Below are positions 50,223-59,364 of a stretch of DNA of 64,000 bases, piece after piece. The notes under the pieces are model-generated. The model was not told the DNA's origin. It did no database searches and worked only from the letters and a program-made list of their open reading frames with translations. The number at the start of each line of letters is the position of its first letter. Position 1 is the stretch's first letter. Position numbers and translations under genes: made by a program. The stretch spans positions 297,410 through 361,409 of the forward strand of contig CAYXBQ010000001.1 in assembly GCA_964463375.1 (NCBI GenBank). The letters run 5' to 3'. This DNA comes from UMGS1696 sp964463375. GTDB taxonomy: Bacteria > Bacillota > Clostridia > Oscillospirales > CAG-272.

Positions 50223-52358
50223 TTACTTTCCCAGGATATCATGAATGATCGCTGTGCTGTCCAGTATGCTTACGGTGCCATCGCCGTTCACGTCGGCACG
50301 CAGGAACTTCTCGATGGTCACGGTATCCGTGAAGCTATTGTAGGTGCAGTTGTACATGTTGTAAGCAAGCTGTGCATCGTTGGCATCTACGATACCGCTG
50401 TTGTTTACATCCATGTTGTAAGCTACCTCCGACCCACCGCCTGCTTGCAGGGTCATGGCATCTGCGTTGACCATCGGTGCTTCTGCAGCAATGACCAAGG
50501 TACAGTAGCCGTTGTATCTTGCCGACCAGAACAAATAGCTTCCATAATATACATATGTCCGGTCTGCCATCTTTTCGCAGGGGATAAAGATCCGCCAAAC
50601 TCGTGTGGAAGACAGATCCAGATAGTGCAGCACCTGTACATTGTCCAGCTTGAGGGTTTTGGTCACGGTGATCTCGATGGTCCCTACCTCCACATCGGCT
50701 GCCGAGATCGTGTAGCGGTTGCCGCTTTCCGCCACGGTAACTGTACGACCGTTTGCCTTAGCAGTCACAGTGTAGGTGTATTTGTCGTCCTTGTTGATGG
50801 TGAAGGTGTAGTCACTGCCGGGCGTGGCACTGGGAGCGTAGGACAGATCGCCAATGTCTCCGGTCACGGTAACGATGGCGTTGGTCTGCACGCTGGTGAA
50901 GGTGACGAGAATATTGTCCGTGATGCTGGTGCCGGGGATCGTGATGGTGGAGCCGTCGGCGGTGCTATCCACGGTCGCAGCGGTGCCGTCGTACTGGATC
51001 GAGCGCACGGAAACGCTGTAGTTCTCCTTTGTTGGCAGATCAAACGAATACGCTGTCCCGTAGGTCGTGGTGTCCGTGGGCATGGCTGTTGTGTGGTCAT
51101 CCCACTGGAAAAAGATCTGGAACTGCTTTGGCGCCCGCCTTGCCTCGATAACGAGCGGTCCGGTCACGTTTTGGATCTTGTATGTGGTGGCATCCACCGG
51201 TACGACGGTGACGGATTCGCCGTTCATGGTGGCGGTGATCTCGTAATCATAGTACACGTTTTCGCCAACGATTTCGAAAATGTAGTCCTCTCCGTAGGCG
51301 ACGGTCGTGCTACCCTGGAAATATTCCGGCAGAGTCACATTCTGTCTGGGCGGCGTGATCGCAAGCACTGCGGTGCCGTTGACGATGGTGGCCTGTGTTA
51401 GATCCTGGGTGGCGGCATCCTTTGCTTCGCTCAGCTTGGCAGAACGCAACGTAATTGTGGTGGTGCCACTTTTGGTCGCCCGGAACGGGAGCTTGTAGAA
51501 GCTTTTTGCAGTACCAAAATCTGCCAAATGCAAAACGCCATCCTGCACCACCGTCTCGGCGGAATGGAGCACGCTGGCACCATCGGGCAGCTCTGCGACA
51601 TCCTGTGCGAAAACAAAGAAAGCGGGATCAAACTGCAGCTGTAGCTCGGCGGCAGCAAACGCATGATCGGATTCGATCTGGAGATAGATGGTATCCCCCT
51701 CGCACAGGGTCGTGGCCGATGCGGTCATCGTTACGGTATAGTCGGCAGCCGTGGCACCGGAGCCAGCCGGGACTAAGGTGAAATTGTTCCAAACGGGATC
51801 CTCCCAACCGGATGTGCTGGGATCGTGCACGATCTGCAAGCCAGCTACGTCGTAGGGCAACGCATTTCTTCCGGATAGGCTGGGTGCGTTCCCCAAAAAG
51901 ATCATTTCTTGCATACCCGAACAACTTGCAAATGCGGCATCCTCAATGCTGTTCACGCCGGCCGGGATGGTCACACTGGTCAGAGCAGTGCAATTGCCAA
52001 AGGCACCGGCTCCGATGGTGGTCAGACTTTCCGGCAGTACGATCTCCGCTAAGCGCGTTGCATTGGTAAATGCATACGTACCAATGGTCGTTACTCCATC
52101 GCCGACGATCAATTTTTGTATATTTTGCATAGAATCCGTCCATGGACTCATTATTTCTTCTTCGTTGGGATATATGGAATATCCCTCCATCGCACCGGTG
52201 CCGGTGATCGTCAGCGTCCCGGTATCGAGCAGGGACCACGCAAGGTCCGTACCGCAGGTACCGCTTGTATCTATCGCCGCTGTGGATATAGGCAATATGC
52301 ACAAGAACAGAGTCAGTATCCATACAAGCAGTAGGCGTGGTTTCCTTTTGCGTACCAT
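50223..52358 (-). CDS. Secreted LRR/cohesin-like protein with C-terminal dockerin-type repeats
   Basis: A 711-residue exported protein. The signal peptide spans about residues 1-28. Then come BspA-type leucine-rich repeats (about 60-170; TTIGTYAFTNATRLAEIVLP, SLTTIGAGAFGNCTALTSVTIP). A cohesin-like beta domain (about 195-310; LCEGDTIYLQIESDHAFAAAE) and more beta-rich regions follow. At the C-terminus two dockerin-type Ca loops appear, DVNNSGIVDANDAQLAYN and ADVNGDGTVSILDSTAII. This suggests a cell-surface or cellulosome-like scaffold component. The ATG at 52358 has AAAGGAGG 11 nt upstream. Confidence 0.82.
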   Translation of the reverse strand: MVRKRKPRLLLVWILTLFLCILPISTAAIDTSGTCGTDLAWSLLDTGTLTITGTGAMEGYSIYPNEEEIMSPWTDSMQNIQKLIVGDGVTTIGTYAFTNATRLAEIVLPESLTTIGAGAFGNCTALTSVTIPAGVNSIEDAAFASCSGMQEMIFLGNAPSLSGRNALPYDVAGLQIVHDPSTSGWEDPVWNNFTLVPAGSGATAADYTVTMTASATTLCEGDTIYLQIESDHAFAAAELQLQFDPAFFVFAQDVAELPDGASVLHSAETVVQDGVLHLADFGTAKSFYKLPFRATKSGTTTITLRSAKLSEAKDAATQDLTQATIVNGTAVLAITPPRQNVTLPEYFQGSTTVAYGEDYIFEIVGENVYYDYEITATMNGESVTVVPVDATTYKIQNVTGPLVIEARRAPKQFQIFFQWDDHTTAMPTDTTTYGTAYSFDLPTKENYSVSVRSIQYDGTAATVDSTADGSTITIPGTSITDNILVTFTSVQTNAIVTVTGDIGDLSYAPSATPGSDYTFTINKDDKYTYTVTAKANGRTVTVAESGNRYTISAADVEVGTIEITVTKTLKLDNVQVLHYLDLSSTRVWRIFIPCEKMADRTYVYYGSYLFWSARYNGYCTLVIAAEAPMVNADAMTLQAGGGSEVAYNMDVNNSGIVDANDAQLAYNMYNCTYNSFTDTVTIEKFLRADVNGDGTVSILDSTAIIHDILGK

Positions 52359-52447
52359 AAAAGATCGATCCTCCTTTGATCGTAAAACCGCAAAATACGT
52401 CAAATTTCTCTAAAGTCAACTCTAAACATCCGATATTTTTCGTCATT

Positions 52448-52476
52448 ATTATACATCGTACAAGGAGATGTGTCAA
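52448..52476 (-). promoter_or_regulatory. Consensus promoter of the secreted protein gene
   Basis: TTGACA and TATAAT with a 17-nt spacer on the minus strand, about 90 nt before the start. The 448-nt gap between this gene and the alpha-galactosidase gene holds two divergent promoters and one operator palindrome; the AT-rich middle shows nothing else. Confidence 0.85.
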
Positions 52477-52687
52477 GAACATCTTTGTTTATACACGCAA
52501 ATTCTGTTGTTTGCACAATATGCAATAGCGAATTTTGTGTGTATTCGCCAATTATTAAATTCTATTTAGTAATGCAATGGCGATTTTTCGAACATGTATT
52601 CCTTGCGTTTGCATATATACTGCATATACAACGAAAGAAACAGGTCCAGTTGGTGTACACAACGCACATAAATCCTGTCGAAGGGTA

Positions 52688-52716
52688 TTGCCTTTTGACG
52701 GAAAATGTAGTATACT
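52688..52716 (+). promoter_or_regulatory. Promoter of the alpha-galactosidase gene
   Basis: TTGCCT and TATACT at 17-nt spacing, about 90 nt before the start codon. Confidence 0.65.
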
Positions 52717-52751
52717 GTATCCAGTAATACCTATCCAAAATACTGGATACA
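52716..52751 (+). promoter_or_regulatory. Perfect 11-bp inverted repeat operator for the alpha-galactosidase
   Basis: TGTATCCAGTA and TACTGGATACA are perfect inverted copies separated by 14 nt. They begin at the last base of the -10 box, the position of a repressor operator. A hairpin in the 5' leader is the alternative. No regulator gene is adjacent. Confidence 0.7.
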
Positions 52752-52806
52752 TAATTGGCAATTGCAAATCGGATAGATTTTTAGACAAACGAAAGGTGGA
52801 TCACAA

Positions 52807-54936
52807 ATGCATATCACATATACCGAAAAATACAAGCTGTTCCGGATCCAGACGCCGGAGATGGAATATGCTTTTGCCGTAAACGAACTTGGCGAACCGG
52901 TGCATCTCCATTGGGGTGCGCCGCTGATCTCTGAAGACGACTATGCCCTGCTGCTGTCGGATGGGTCTATGCGGACCGGTGTGTCTCATGGCTACAATGC
53001 GGGCGAATATCGGTTTGGCGCACCCTTTGATTATGCTTCCCCGGCACTGCGGATCCGGTTTCCCGATGGGGTGGAATCCCTGCGACTGGTGTATCGCTCC
53101 CACGAGATCTTCGACGATCGGTTGGAGGTGGTGCTGACCGATGCGTTCTATCCGGTCACGGTGAAGCTATCTTACCAAACCTTCGCCGACCTGCCCATTT
53201 TGGCACGCTCTGCGGTGATCGAGAACCACTGCGACGGGGAGATCGTGCTGCGGACGGCCATGAGTGCGACCTTACAGCTGCCGCAAGCCAGAGAGTATCG
53301 TCTGACCCACTTTGCCGGGGACTGGAGTGCCGAGTACCAGCGGCAAGAGACACTGCTGACCCAATCGAAGGTCGTGCTGGAGACCACCTGTCTCACCGAT
53401 GCGGCGTTCCACATCGTGCCGTTTTTTGCACTGGATGACGGACACGCTACGGAGAGCACCGGAGAGATCTATTTTGGTGCGCTGGGCTACAGTGGGGATT
53501 TCCAGATCATCGCCGAGACCCAGCATATGCAGGACCAAAAGCGCACCAGCGTGACTTTGGGGATCAACGAGCATACGGCGGAGATCCGGCTGCAACCGGG
53601 GGAAAGCTTTACCACACCCAAGGCATATGCCGGCTTTTCCGATCATGGCTTTGCCCACATGAGCGAGATCCTCTACGACTGGCAGTTTGATCACATCCTG
53701 CCCCGGACAGATGCCATCGACAAGGCCCATGCGGTGCGGCCGGTGATCTACAACACCTGGTATCCCTATATGTTCTCCATCGACGAACAGAAGCTCATCG
53801 ATTTTATTCCCAAAGCAAAGTACATTGGTGCGGAGCTGTATGTCATCGACGACGGCTGGATGCAGGGGCGTGTGAACGACAAAACGGGGCTGGGCGACTG
53901 GGTGGTCGATGCCAAGCGTTTCCCCCACGGGCTATCCTATATCGCCGACAAGGTACACGAAGCGGGGATGCTGTTCGGGCTTTGGGTAGAGCCGGAGATG
54001 GTGAACCCGGATTCCGATCTGTACCGTGCCCATCCGGACTGGGTTTTGCAGGAGCCAAATCGCCCTCTTTCTCTCCAGCGGACGCAGCTGATCCTGGATA
54101 TGTCCCGAGACGACATCACCGATTGGGCCATCGACTGGCTGGACAAGCTGATCGTGGAGGCAAAGCTGGACTATCTCAAGTGGGACATGAACCGGGAGGC
54201 CACCGAGGTGGGCGTAGACAAATGGGAACGTGGGGTCGCCTATCGCTATATGCAGAACATCGAGCGGATCTGGCAGCACCTACACGAGAAGTTCCCCCAT
54301 TTGCTGCTGGAAAACTGTGCATCCGGCGGTGGTCGGGCGGACTATGGGATGCTGCCCTATGCGGATCGCATGAATCGTTCGGACAATGCGGATCCCATTG
54401 ACGTGATGCTGCTGCACGAAGGGTACACGACCCTGTTCGTGCCCAAGCTGGCGGGCGGGGCTGGCAACGTATCGCCGTCTCCCAGCCATGTGAACAAGCG
54501 CACGATCCCGCTACCCTACCGGATCCACAGCGGCATGACCGGCTCCATGAGCATCGGCGTGAACCTGTTGCACTCGGATCCGGCGGAGTTAGATGCCCTG
54601 CGAGAGGCTGTGTGTCGGTTCAAGGCGCTACGGCCGGCGTTGCAGGATGCCTATGTGTATCGCATTGCCTCAGCCAGAGAGAATCCCTATTCGGTGCTGC
54701 AATATGTGAAGCGGGACCGGAGCCAGTTCACGGTATTCGCCTTTGCCCACGGGATGCACCACTGGGACAAGCAATCGCCCCGGTTCCGGCTATATGGTTT
54801 GGATCCGCAAGCGATCTATCGGAACGAAGAGGGTGTACGGCTGAGCGGTGCGGCGCTGATGCGTAGTGGTGTGCGTATTGCGATGTTTGGCGATTATTAC
54901 AGCTATATGGCGACATGGGTACGGGAAGATCGATAG
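52807..54936 (+). CDS. Alpha-galactosidase, GH36
   Basis: A 709-residue cytoplasmic alpha-galactosidase that hydrolyses alpha-1,6-linked galactose from raffinose-type sugars. An N-terminal beta-supersandwich (about 1-300) precedes a TIM barrel with VIDDGWMQGR, GLWVEPEMVN and YLKWDMNRE (nucleophile Asp460). RMNRSDNADPID supplies the acid/base Asp526. ENCASGGGRADYG is the GH36 substrate loop. Full length for the family. Controlled by a promoter overlapping a palindrome. Confidence 0.94.
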   Translation: MHITYTEKYKLFRIQTPEMEYAFAVNELGEPVHLHWGAPLISEDDYALLLSDGSMRTGVSHGYNAGEYRFGAPFDYASPALRIRFPDGVESLRLVYRSHEIFDDRLEVVLTDAFYPVTVKLSYQTFADLPILARSAVIENHCDGEIVLRTAMSATLQLPQAREYRLTHFAGDWSAEYQRQETLLTQSKVVLETTCLTDAAFHIVPFFALDDGHATESTGEIYFGALGYSGDFQIIAETQHMQDQKRTSVTLGINEHTAEIRLQPGESFTTPKAYAGFSDHGFAHMSEILYDWQFDHILPRTDAIDKAHAVRPVIYNTWYPYMFSIDEQKLIDFIPKAKYIGAELYVIDDGWMQGRVNDKTGLGDWVVDAKRFPHGLSYIADKVHEAGMLFGLWVEPEMVNPDSDLYRAHPDWVLQEPNRPLSLQRTQLILDMSRDDITDWAIDWLDKLIVEAKLDYLKWDMNREATEVGVDKWERGVAYRYMQNIERIWQHLHEKFPHLLLENCASGGGRADYGMLPYADRMNRSDNADPIDVMLLHEGYTTLFVPKLAGGAGNVSPSPSHVNKRTIPLPYRIHSGMTGSMSIGVNLLHSDPAELDALREAVCRFKALRPALQDAYVYRIASARENPYSVLQYVKRDRSQFTVFAFAHGMHHWDKQSPRFRLYGLDPQAIYRNEEGVRLSGAALMRSGVRIAMFGDYYSYMATWVREDR

Positions 54937-54988
54937 GGGGATTCCGTAGAGTGGCTTTATGCGTGGGAGCTGCGTAAAGGAGATTGTA

Positions 54989-55831
54989 ATGTCAGAACCC
55001 TATTACAAGCCTTGCAGAGAGCTTGACATCTGCAACGAGCTGATAGAAAAATACTTTAATACACAGCAATATGAAAAGAGCTTTGAGGGGCATTTGGCTC
55101 TTGCCGAGCAGGGCTATCCTCTTGCTGAATGTCAGATCGGCTACTTCTATTACGACGGTCTCGGCGCCCCAAAAGACCTTGAGAAAGCGGTCTATTGGAC
55201 ACGCAGAGCCGCCGATCACGGTGACCGTGACGGACAATGCAACCTTGCCTGGTTCTATGAGGATGCCATAGGCGTAGAACGTGATGTGGAACAAGCAATC
55301 TTTTGGTATCGAAAGGCAGCTCTGCAAGATCACGACCTTGCCATCGAAAAGTGCAAAGAGCTTGGTGTCGATCTGAACGCTCCGACAATTGACCGTAAGG
55401 TTATCCGCAAAGAGCTTCAATGCAGAATCTATCCCCTTGGCTATCTTGAAAGATACAAGTACACGGTAATCTGCACTTCCTATCAAGGAAAGTGGATCCT
55501 TTCAAAGCACAAGAAGCGCAATACTTGGGAAACGCAGGGTGGTCATATTGAGGATGGCGAAGCTCCACTTGAATGTGCTCGTCGTGAGCTTTTTGAGGAA
55601 AGCGGAATTAAGGATGCCGACATCTATCCCGTGTGCGATTATTGGGGGTTCAACCGTCAAGCCTGCGCCAATGGGATGGTATTTCTTGCGGTGGTTCATT
55701 CCCTTGGCGTGCTTCCCGAAAGCGAAATGAAAGAGATCAAACTATTTGATACGCTTCCCGCCGAGCTTACTTATCCGCAAACTTCACCGAAGCTGTATGC
55801 GGAAGCGGAAAAGCTCATACATACATTGTAA
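54989..55831 (+). CDS. Fusion of Sel1 repeats with a NUDIX hydrolase
   Basis: A 280-residue two-part protein. Residues about 25-125 hold Sel1-like TPR repeats (LAECQIGYFYYDGLGAPKDLEKAVYWTRRAA, then GQCNLAWFYEDAIGVERDVEQAIFWYRKAA). Residues about 145-270 are a NUDIX domain with the box G-x5-E-x7-R-E-L-x-E-E-S-G in place. Sel1 parts usually bind proteins; NUDIX parts hydrolyse nucleoside diphosphates linked to another group. The pairing is rare in my knowledge. Base use is AT-richer than in the neighbouring glycosidase, suggesting transfer. The ATG at 54989 follows AAAGGAG. Confidence 0.87.
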   Translation: MSEPYYKPCRELDICNELIEKYFNTQQYEKSFEGHLALAEQGYPLAECQIGYFYYDGLGAPKDLEKAVYWTRRAADHGDRDGQCNLAWFYEDAIGVERDVEQAIFWYRKAALQDHDLAIEKCKELGVDLNAPTIDRKVIRKELQCRIYPLGYLERYKYTVICTSYQGKWILSKHKKRNTWETQGGHIEDGEAPLECARRELFEESGIKDADIYPVCDYWGFNRQACANGMVFLAVVHSLGVLPESEMKEIKLFDTLPAELTYPQTSPKLYAEAEKLIHTL

Positions 55832-55880
55832 ACGAATATAGATAAATGATTTTTCGATTGTATATATAAGGCTTGAAGAT

Positions 55881-56514
55881 AAGCTGATTATTACAGACCT
55901 GGACAACACACTTTTGAGAAACGACAAAAGCATATCAAAATACACCGCAAAAGTCCTTGAAAGAATCCGATCAAAAGGCTACTTAGTTGCATTTGCCACG
56001 GCTCGTTGGGTGCGTCATATCTCACTTCGTCGAAACAATAAAACCTGATATTATCGTTTCAAATGGCAGCACTACAATTCGTGTTCATGGTGAAGTTATC
56101 TACAGAAACTTGCTGTCTGAAAAAGATGTTGAGACAATCATTACAATGTGCTATGCGTTCACCGATGGCAAGGCTTTAATCACCGTAGAAGGAGAAAAAT
56201 GGCGTCGTTATGCTACTGGTAACTCTGACAAGGAGACCGCATTAAAAACGCTCGTAGAGCATATCGGCATGGATCTGTACGATGTTGTTGCGTTCGGAGA
56301 TGATAAATGATTGGTGGATGCTGAAGCTCGTCGGAACCGCTGTTGCAATTTCTAATGCTATGACGAAGTGACAGCTGTTGCAGATCACATTACGGAGGGC
56401 AACGACCAAGACAGTGTTGCAAAGTTTTTGGAAAGGACAATACTTGCGTATGAGGAAAAAGACTGTGAAGCAAAGGAACGTATTTGTTTCGGTATACGAG
56501 TACCCACAAAATAG
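55881..56514 (+). pseudogene. Decayed HAD/Cof-type phosphatase
   Basis: Three fragments in different frames make up one Cof-like HAD protein. The first runs LIITDLDNTLLRNDKSISKY...GYLVAFATARW. A second (from about 56010) reads HFVETIKPDIIVSNGSTTIRVHG to MDLYDVVAFGDDK. A third begins MLKLVGTAVAISNAM and goes on to VADHITEGNDQDSVAKFLE. Frameshifts lie near 56015 and at the stop after FGDDK (56308), and another stop follows NAM. No proper start codon is seen. It is AT-rich like the upstream fusion gene and lies next to the CRISPR array. Confidence 0.85.
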
Positions 56515-56555
56515 TCGAAAGTAATGCGCCATAGTGTTGTACCGTCTCTGCCTAT

Positions 56556-57852
56556 TCTTGCAATCAAGACCTCCGTGAGGAGAGCGACGCCATGGAGAAG
56601 TTTGCATAGCCCACCTGTAAGGATTTCAATCAACGCCCTCCGTGAGGAGAGCGACGACATGTACACGCTATAGGGACTACAGTCAAGCGATTTCAATCAA
56701 CGCCCTCCGTGAGGAGAGCGACAGCTGGGGAAGGGGTCAAGGAGCTGGGAGACGAATTTCAATCAACGCCCTCCGTGAGGAGAGCGACGGTGTAGCTGGT
56801 AACGTAGGTATGTCCGAGGAAAATTTCAATCAACGCCCTCCGTGAGGAGAGCGACTACCGGCGACCCGATCTATGACCGCATTTTTCGATATTTCAATCA
56901 ACGCCCTCCGTGAGGAGAGCGACTACCGGCGACCCGATCTATGACCGCATTTTTCGATATTTCAATCAACGCCCTCCGTGAGGAGAGCGACTTATTGTTT
57001 TTCGATAAAAAGTGATGTGAGAACAATTTCAATCAACGCCCTCCGTGAGGAGAGCGACGTGGAAACTTACTTCTGGTGTAGCTACAACGAAATTTCAATC
57101 AACGCCCTCCGTGAGGAGAGCGACGAAGGAAATGCTGGAAATGATGTACACATTCCGGATTTCAATCAACGCCCTCCGTGAGGAGAGCGACGAAAACGTA
57201 TGAGTTTGATGTTGAGCCGTACAAAATTTCAATCAACGCCCTCCGTGAGGAGAGCGACGGATCCGGCGGTTGTACCGGAAGGCTGGATGTATTTCAATCA
57301 ACGCCCTCCGTGAGGAGAGCGACTACTGGGCGGCTGCTGGGTGTCCGGGGGAAGCATTTCAATCAACGCCCTCCGTGAGGAGAGCGACCGGGCGTATGTG
57401 CGTGGGGAGGTACGGCGTGAAATTTCAATCAACGCCCTCCGTGAGGAGAGCGACCTGGGCGATCTCATGCTCTGCCGCCTTTTGCCGATTTCAATCAACG
57501 CCCTCCGTGAGGAGAGCGACGTGGTGCGCTTTTCGATCGCTTATCCGGTGTCAATTTCAATCAACGCCCTCCGTGAGGAGAGCGACATACCGTGCTGGAA
57601 AGACGGCAAAATACAGAAGGATTTCAATCAACGCCCTCCGTGAGGAGAGCGACTGGCACGGTAACTGCGACCAAGCCCAAGTTCAAGATTTCAATCAACG
57701 CCCTCCGTGAGGAGAGCGACGTTGCGAAATGTGTGGACGGACGGGAAATGTTGATTTCAATCAACGCCCTCCGTGAGGAGAGCGACACAATAGCGATTCG
57801 TCCATTCGGATAGTCACGAATTTCAATCAACGCCCTCCGTGAGGAGAGCGAC
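56556..57852 (-). CRISPR. Type I-C CRISPR array: 20 repeats, 19 spacers
   Basis: The 33-nt plus-strand repeat begins ATTTCAATCAACGCCCTCCG and ends TGAGGAGAGCGAC. Its reverse complement starts GTCGCTC and ends ATTGAAAT, as in type I-C. Repeats begin at 56556 (degenerate), 56623, 56690, 56756, 56823, 56891, 56959, 57026, 57092, 57159, 57226, 57291, 57356, 57422, 57488, 57554, 57621, 57688, 57754 and 57820. Spacers are 32-35 nt. The degenerate repeat at the left end marks the oldest end, so the leader lies right, toward cas2, and transcription runs on the minus strand. The spacers after 56855 and 56923 are identical. Confidence 0.98.
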
Positions 57853-58032
57853 AGCAACAGTATACAAGATTACACCTGTTTATTGGTGCGTACTTTATGT
57901 ATACTGCGCATTTTCTATATAACGTAGGCTTTCCTATCGCTATATATATTCTTAAAATGCTGCTTTTCCAGGTGCGAATATATGCGTGTTTTTCTGGTTA
58001 CTCCCTATTCGCACCTGCGGATTGGCATGCAT
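57853..58032 (-). promoter_or_regulatory. Probable CRISPR leader
   Basis: The 180-nt AT-rich stretch between the newest repeat and cas2 has no convincing gene. Its place at the intact-repeat end fits a leader that carries the array promoter and directs spacer insertion. I cannot define an exact promoter. Confidence 0.6.
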
Positions 58033-58323
58033 CTAAAAGATCAATGGTGCTTCTACCTGTATTGCTGTGTCGATCCCCAAAGTCTCGATCTTCTCTGTAT
58101 AATGATTCCCAAGACGATAAAATCGTACACTATCCTTTTTTTCATTGATCTCTTTGCCTATTCGGCTTTTTAACAAAAGATACTGTGCCTGGTCTACTAC
58201 ACATTCAAATACAGAATTCTGTACCCGTACACCATAATCCGTACATACCTTGGCTACACGCCTTAGTCGCTTTGGACCGTCTTTCGTATCCAGGCTAACA
58301 TCGTATGTGACCAGAATCAGCAA
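58033..58323 (-). CDS. cas2: CRISPR-associated endonuclease Cas2
   Basis: A 96-residue ferredoxin-like protein, LILVTYDVSLDTKDGPKRLRRVAKVC at the N-terminus with the conserved Asp, and YGVRVQNSVFECVVDQAQY. It forms the Cas1-Cas2 integration complex that adds new spacers. It ends the cas operon 9 nt after cas1 and directly precedes the leader. Confidence 0.97.
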   Translation of the reverse strand: MLILVTYDVSLDTKDGPKRLRRVAKVCTDYGVRVQNSVFECVVDQAQYLLLKSRIGKEINEKKDSVRFYRLGNHYTEKIETLGIDTAIQVEAPLIF

Positions 58324-58332
58324 TTTATCACC

Positions 58333-59364
58333 TCACTTCCAGAAAAATGGCGGATAGGCATCTATGTCGTCTCGCAGCCATCGTGCGAACAACAACGCCT
58401 GTGCATAGGCGACCAATCCCCAGGGGATCTTTTCTTTCAAAAATGGATGCTGTATTTCCTCCTGTTTTTTCATTTGCCATGCAGACAAATACTTTTTCCA
58501 TCCAGTATCCTGTAGCTCTACAGCACCGTTTTCTTTGATTACAAAATCATCTGGTGTGATCTTTCCCAAGTTGATCTGTGTAAGAACGAAGCGATCTGCC
58601 AATGGTGCTCGCAGTTCCTCTAAAAGATCCAGTGCTAAGGAACGCCGACCAGGTCGTTTTTGGTGCAAAAATCCCACATACGGGTCCAACCCAACGCTTT
58701 CTATGGCTCCACGTATATCATGTTCCAAAAAGCTGTATGTCAATGACAAAAGCGCATTGACACGGTCTGTTGGTGGTCGTCGATTGCGATCCTGAAAGCA
58801 AAATGTTTCCTTGTTTCGTAAAACCATTTCGTCAAACGCAGAAAAATATGCTTTTGCTGCAATACCTTCCACGCCCATCAAGGAACCGATCGTATCTGCT
58901 ACATCGATTTTCAATAAGGACTCTTTTTGCACGGCGATCGCTTCCCGCAGCATTGGTTCGTTTACCCGCTCTTTGTGATCTCGCAAAACACGTTCCAATG
59001 TCCAGCGGGCATTGTATATTTTCCCTTGCAAAAATGCTTTTGCTGGTTCTATAGAACGTACCGGGTCTGCAGCCAACAAAAATTGCTTTTCCCGCAGCAG
59101 TACATTGCCATGGACAGGACCACTTACTCTTGCCAAAAGATCGCCCTTTCGAGAAATAAAGCACAGTTCGATGTTTTGCTCTGCACATTTTCCCATTAAG
59201 GCAGGACTGACACCGGCATAATTGAAGCATACGATCCCAGATAGATTGTGTAGTGGTACCTGTGCGATGGTTTCCTTATCCCTTTGCAATACGACCGTTT
59301 CTCCATCTAAGCGCAAATAGGCATCGGCTGTTGTGACATACAGCGTGTTCAATAGCTTCTTCAT
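58333..59364 (-). CDS. cas1: CRISPR-associated integrase Cas1 (type I-C)
   Basis: A 343-residue Cas1. LLNTLYVTTADAYLRLDGETVVL at the start, the catalytic-region MGVEGIAAKAYFSAFD (metal-binding Glu), LSLTYSFLEHDIRGAIESVGLDPYVGFLH (metal His) and LDLLEELRAPLADRF (Asp). Full length for the family. Its ATG overlaps the cas4 stop by 4 nt. Confidence 0.97.
   Translation of the reverse strand: MKKLLNTLYVTTADAYLRLDGETVVLQRDKETIAQVPLHNLSGIVCFNYAGVSPALMGKCAEQNIELCFISRKGDLLARVSGPVHGNVLLREKQFLLAADPVRSIEPAKAFLQGKIYNARWTLERVLRDHKERVNEPMLREAIAVQKESLLKIDVADTIGSLMGVEGIAAKAYFSAFDEMVLRNKETFCFQDRNRRPPTDRVNALLSLTYSFLEHDIRGAIESVGLDPYVGFLHQKRPGRRSLALDLLEELRAPLADRFVLTQINLGKITPDDFVIKENGAVELQDTGWKKYLSAWQMKKQEEIQHPFLKEKIPWGLVAYAQALLFARWLRDDIDAYPPFFWK

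Noticed and set aside
56642..57813. Open frames with repeated I-S-I-N-A-L-R-E-E-S-D
   Set aside because: They are read-through translations of the CRISPR repeats, not genes.
57897..58173. Short plus-strand frames between the array and cas2
   Set aside because: They overlap cas2 on the other strand or lie in the leader, with no ribosome site or homology.
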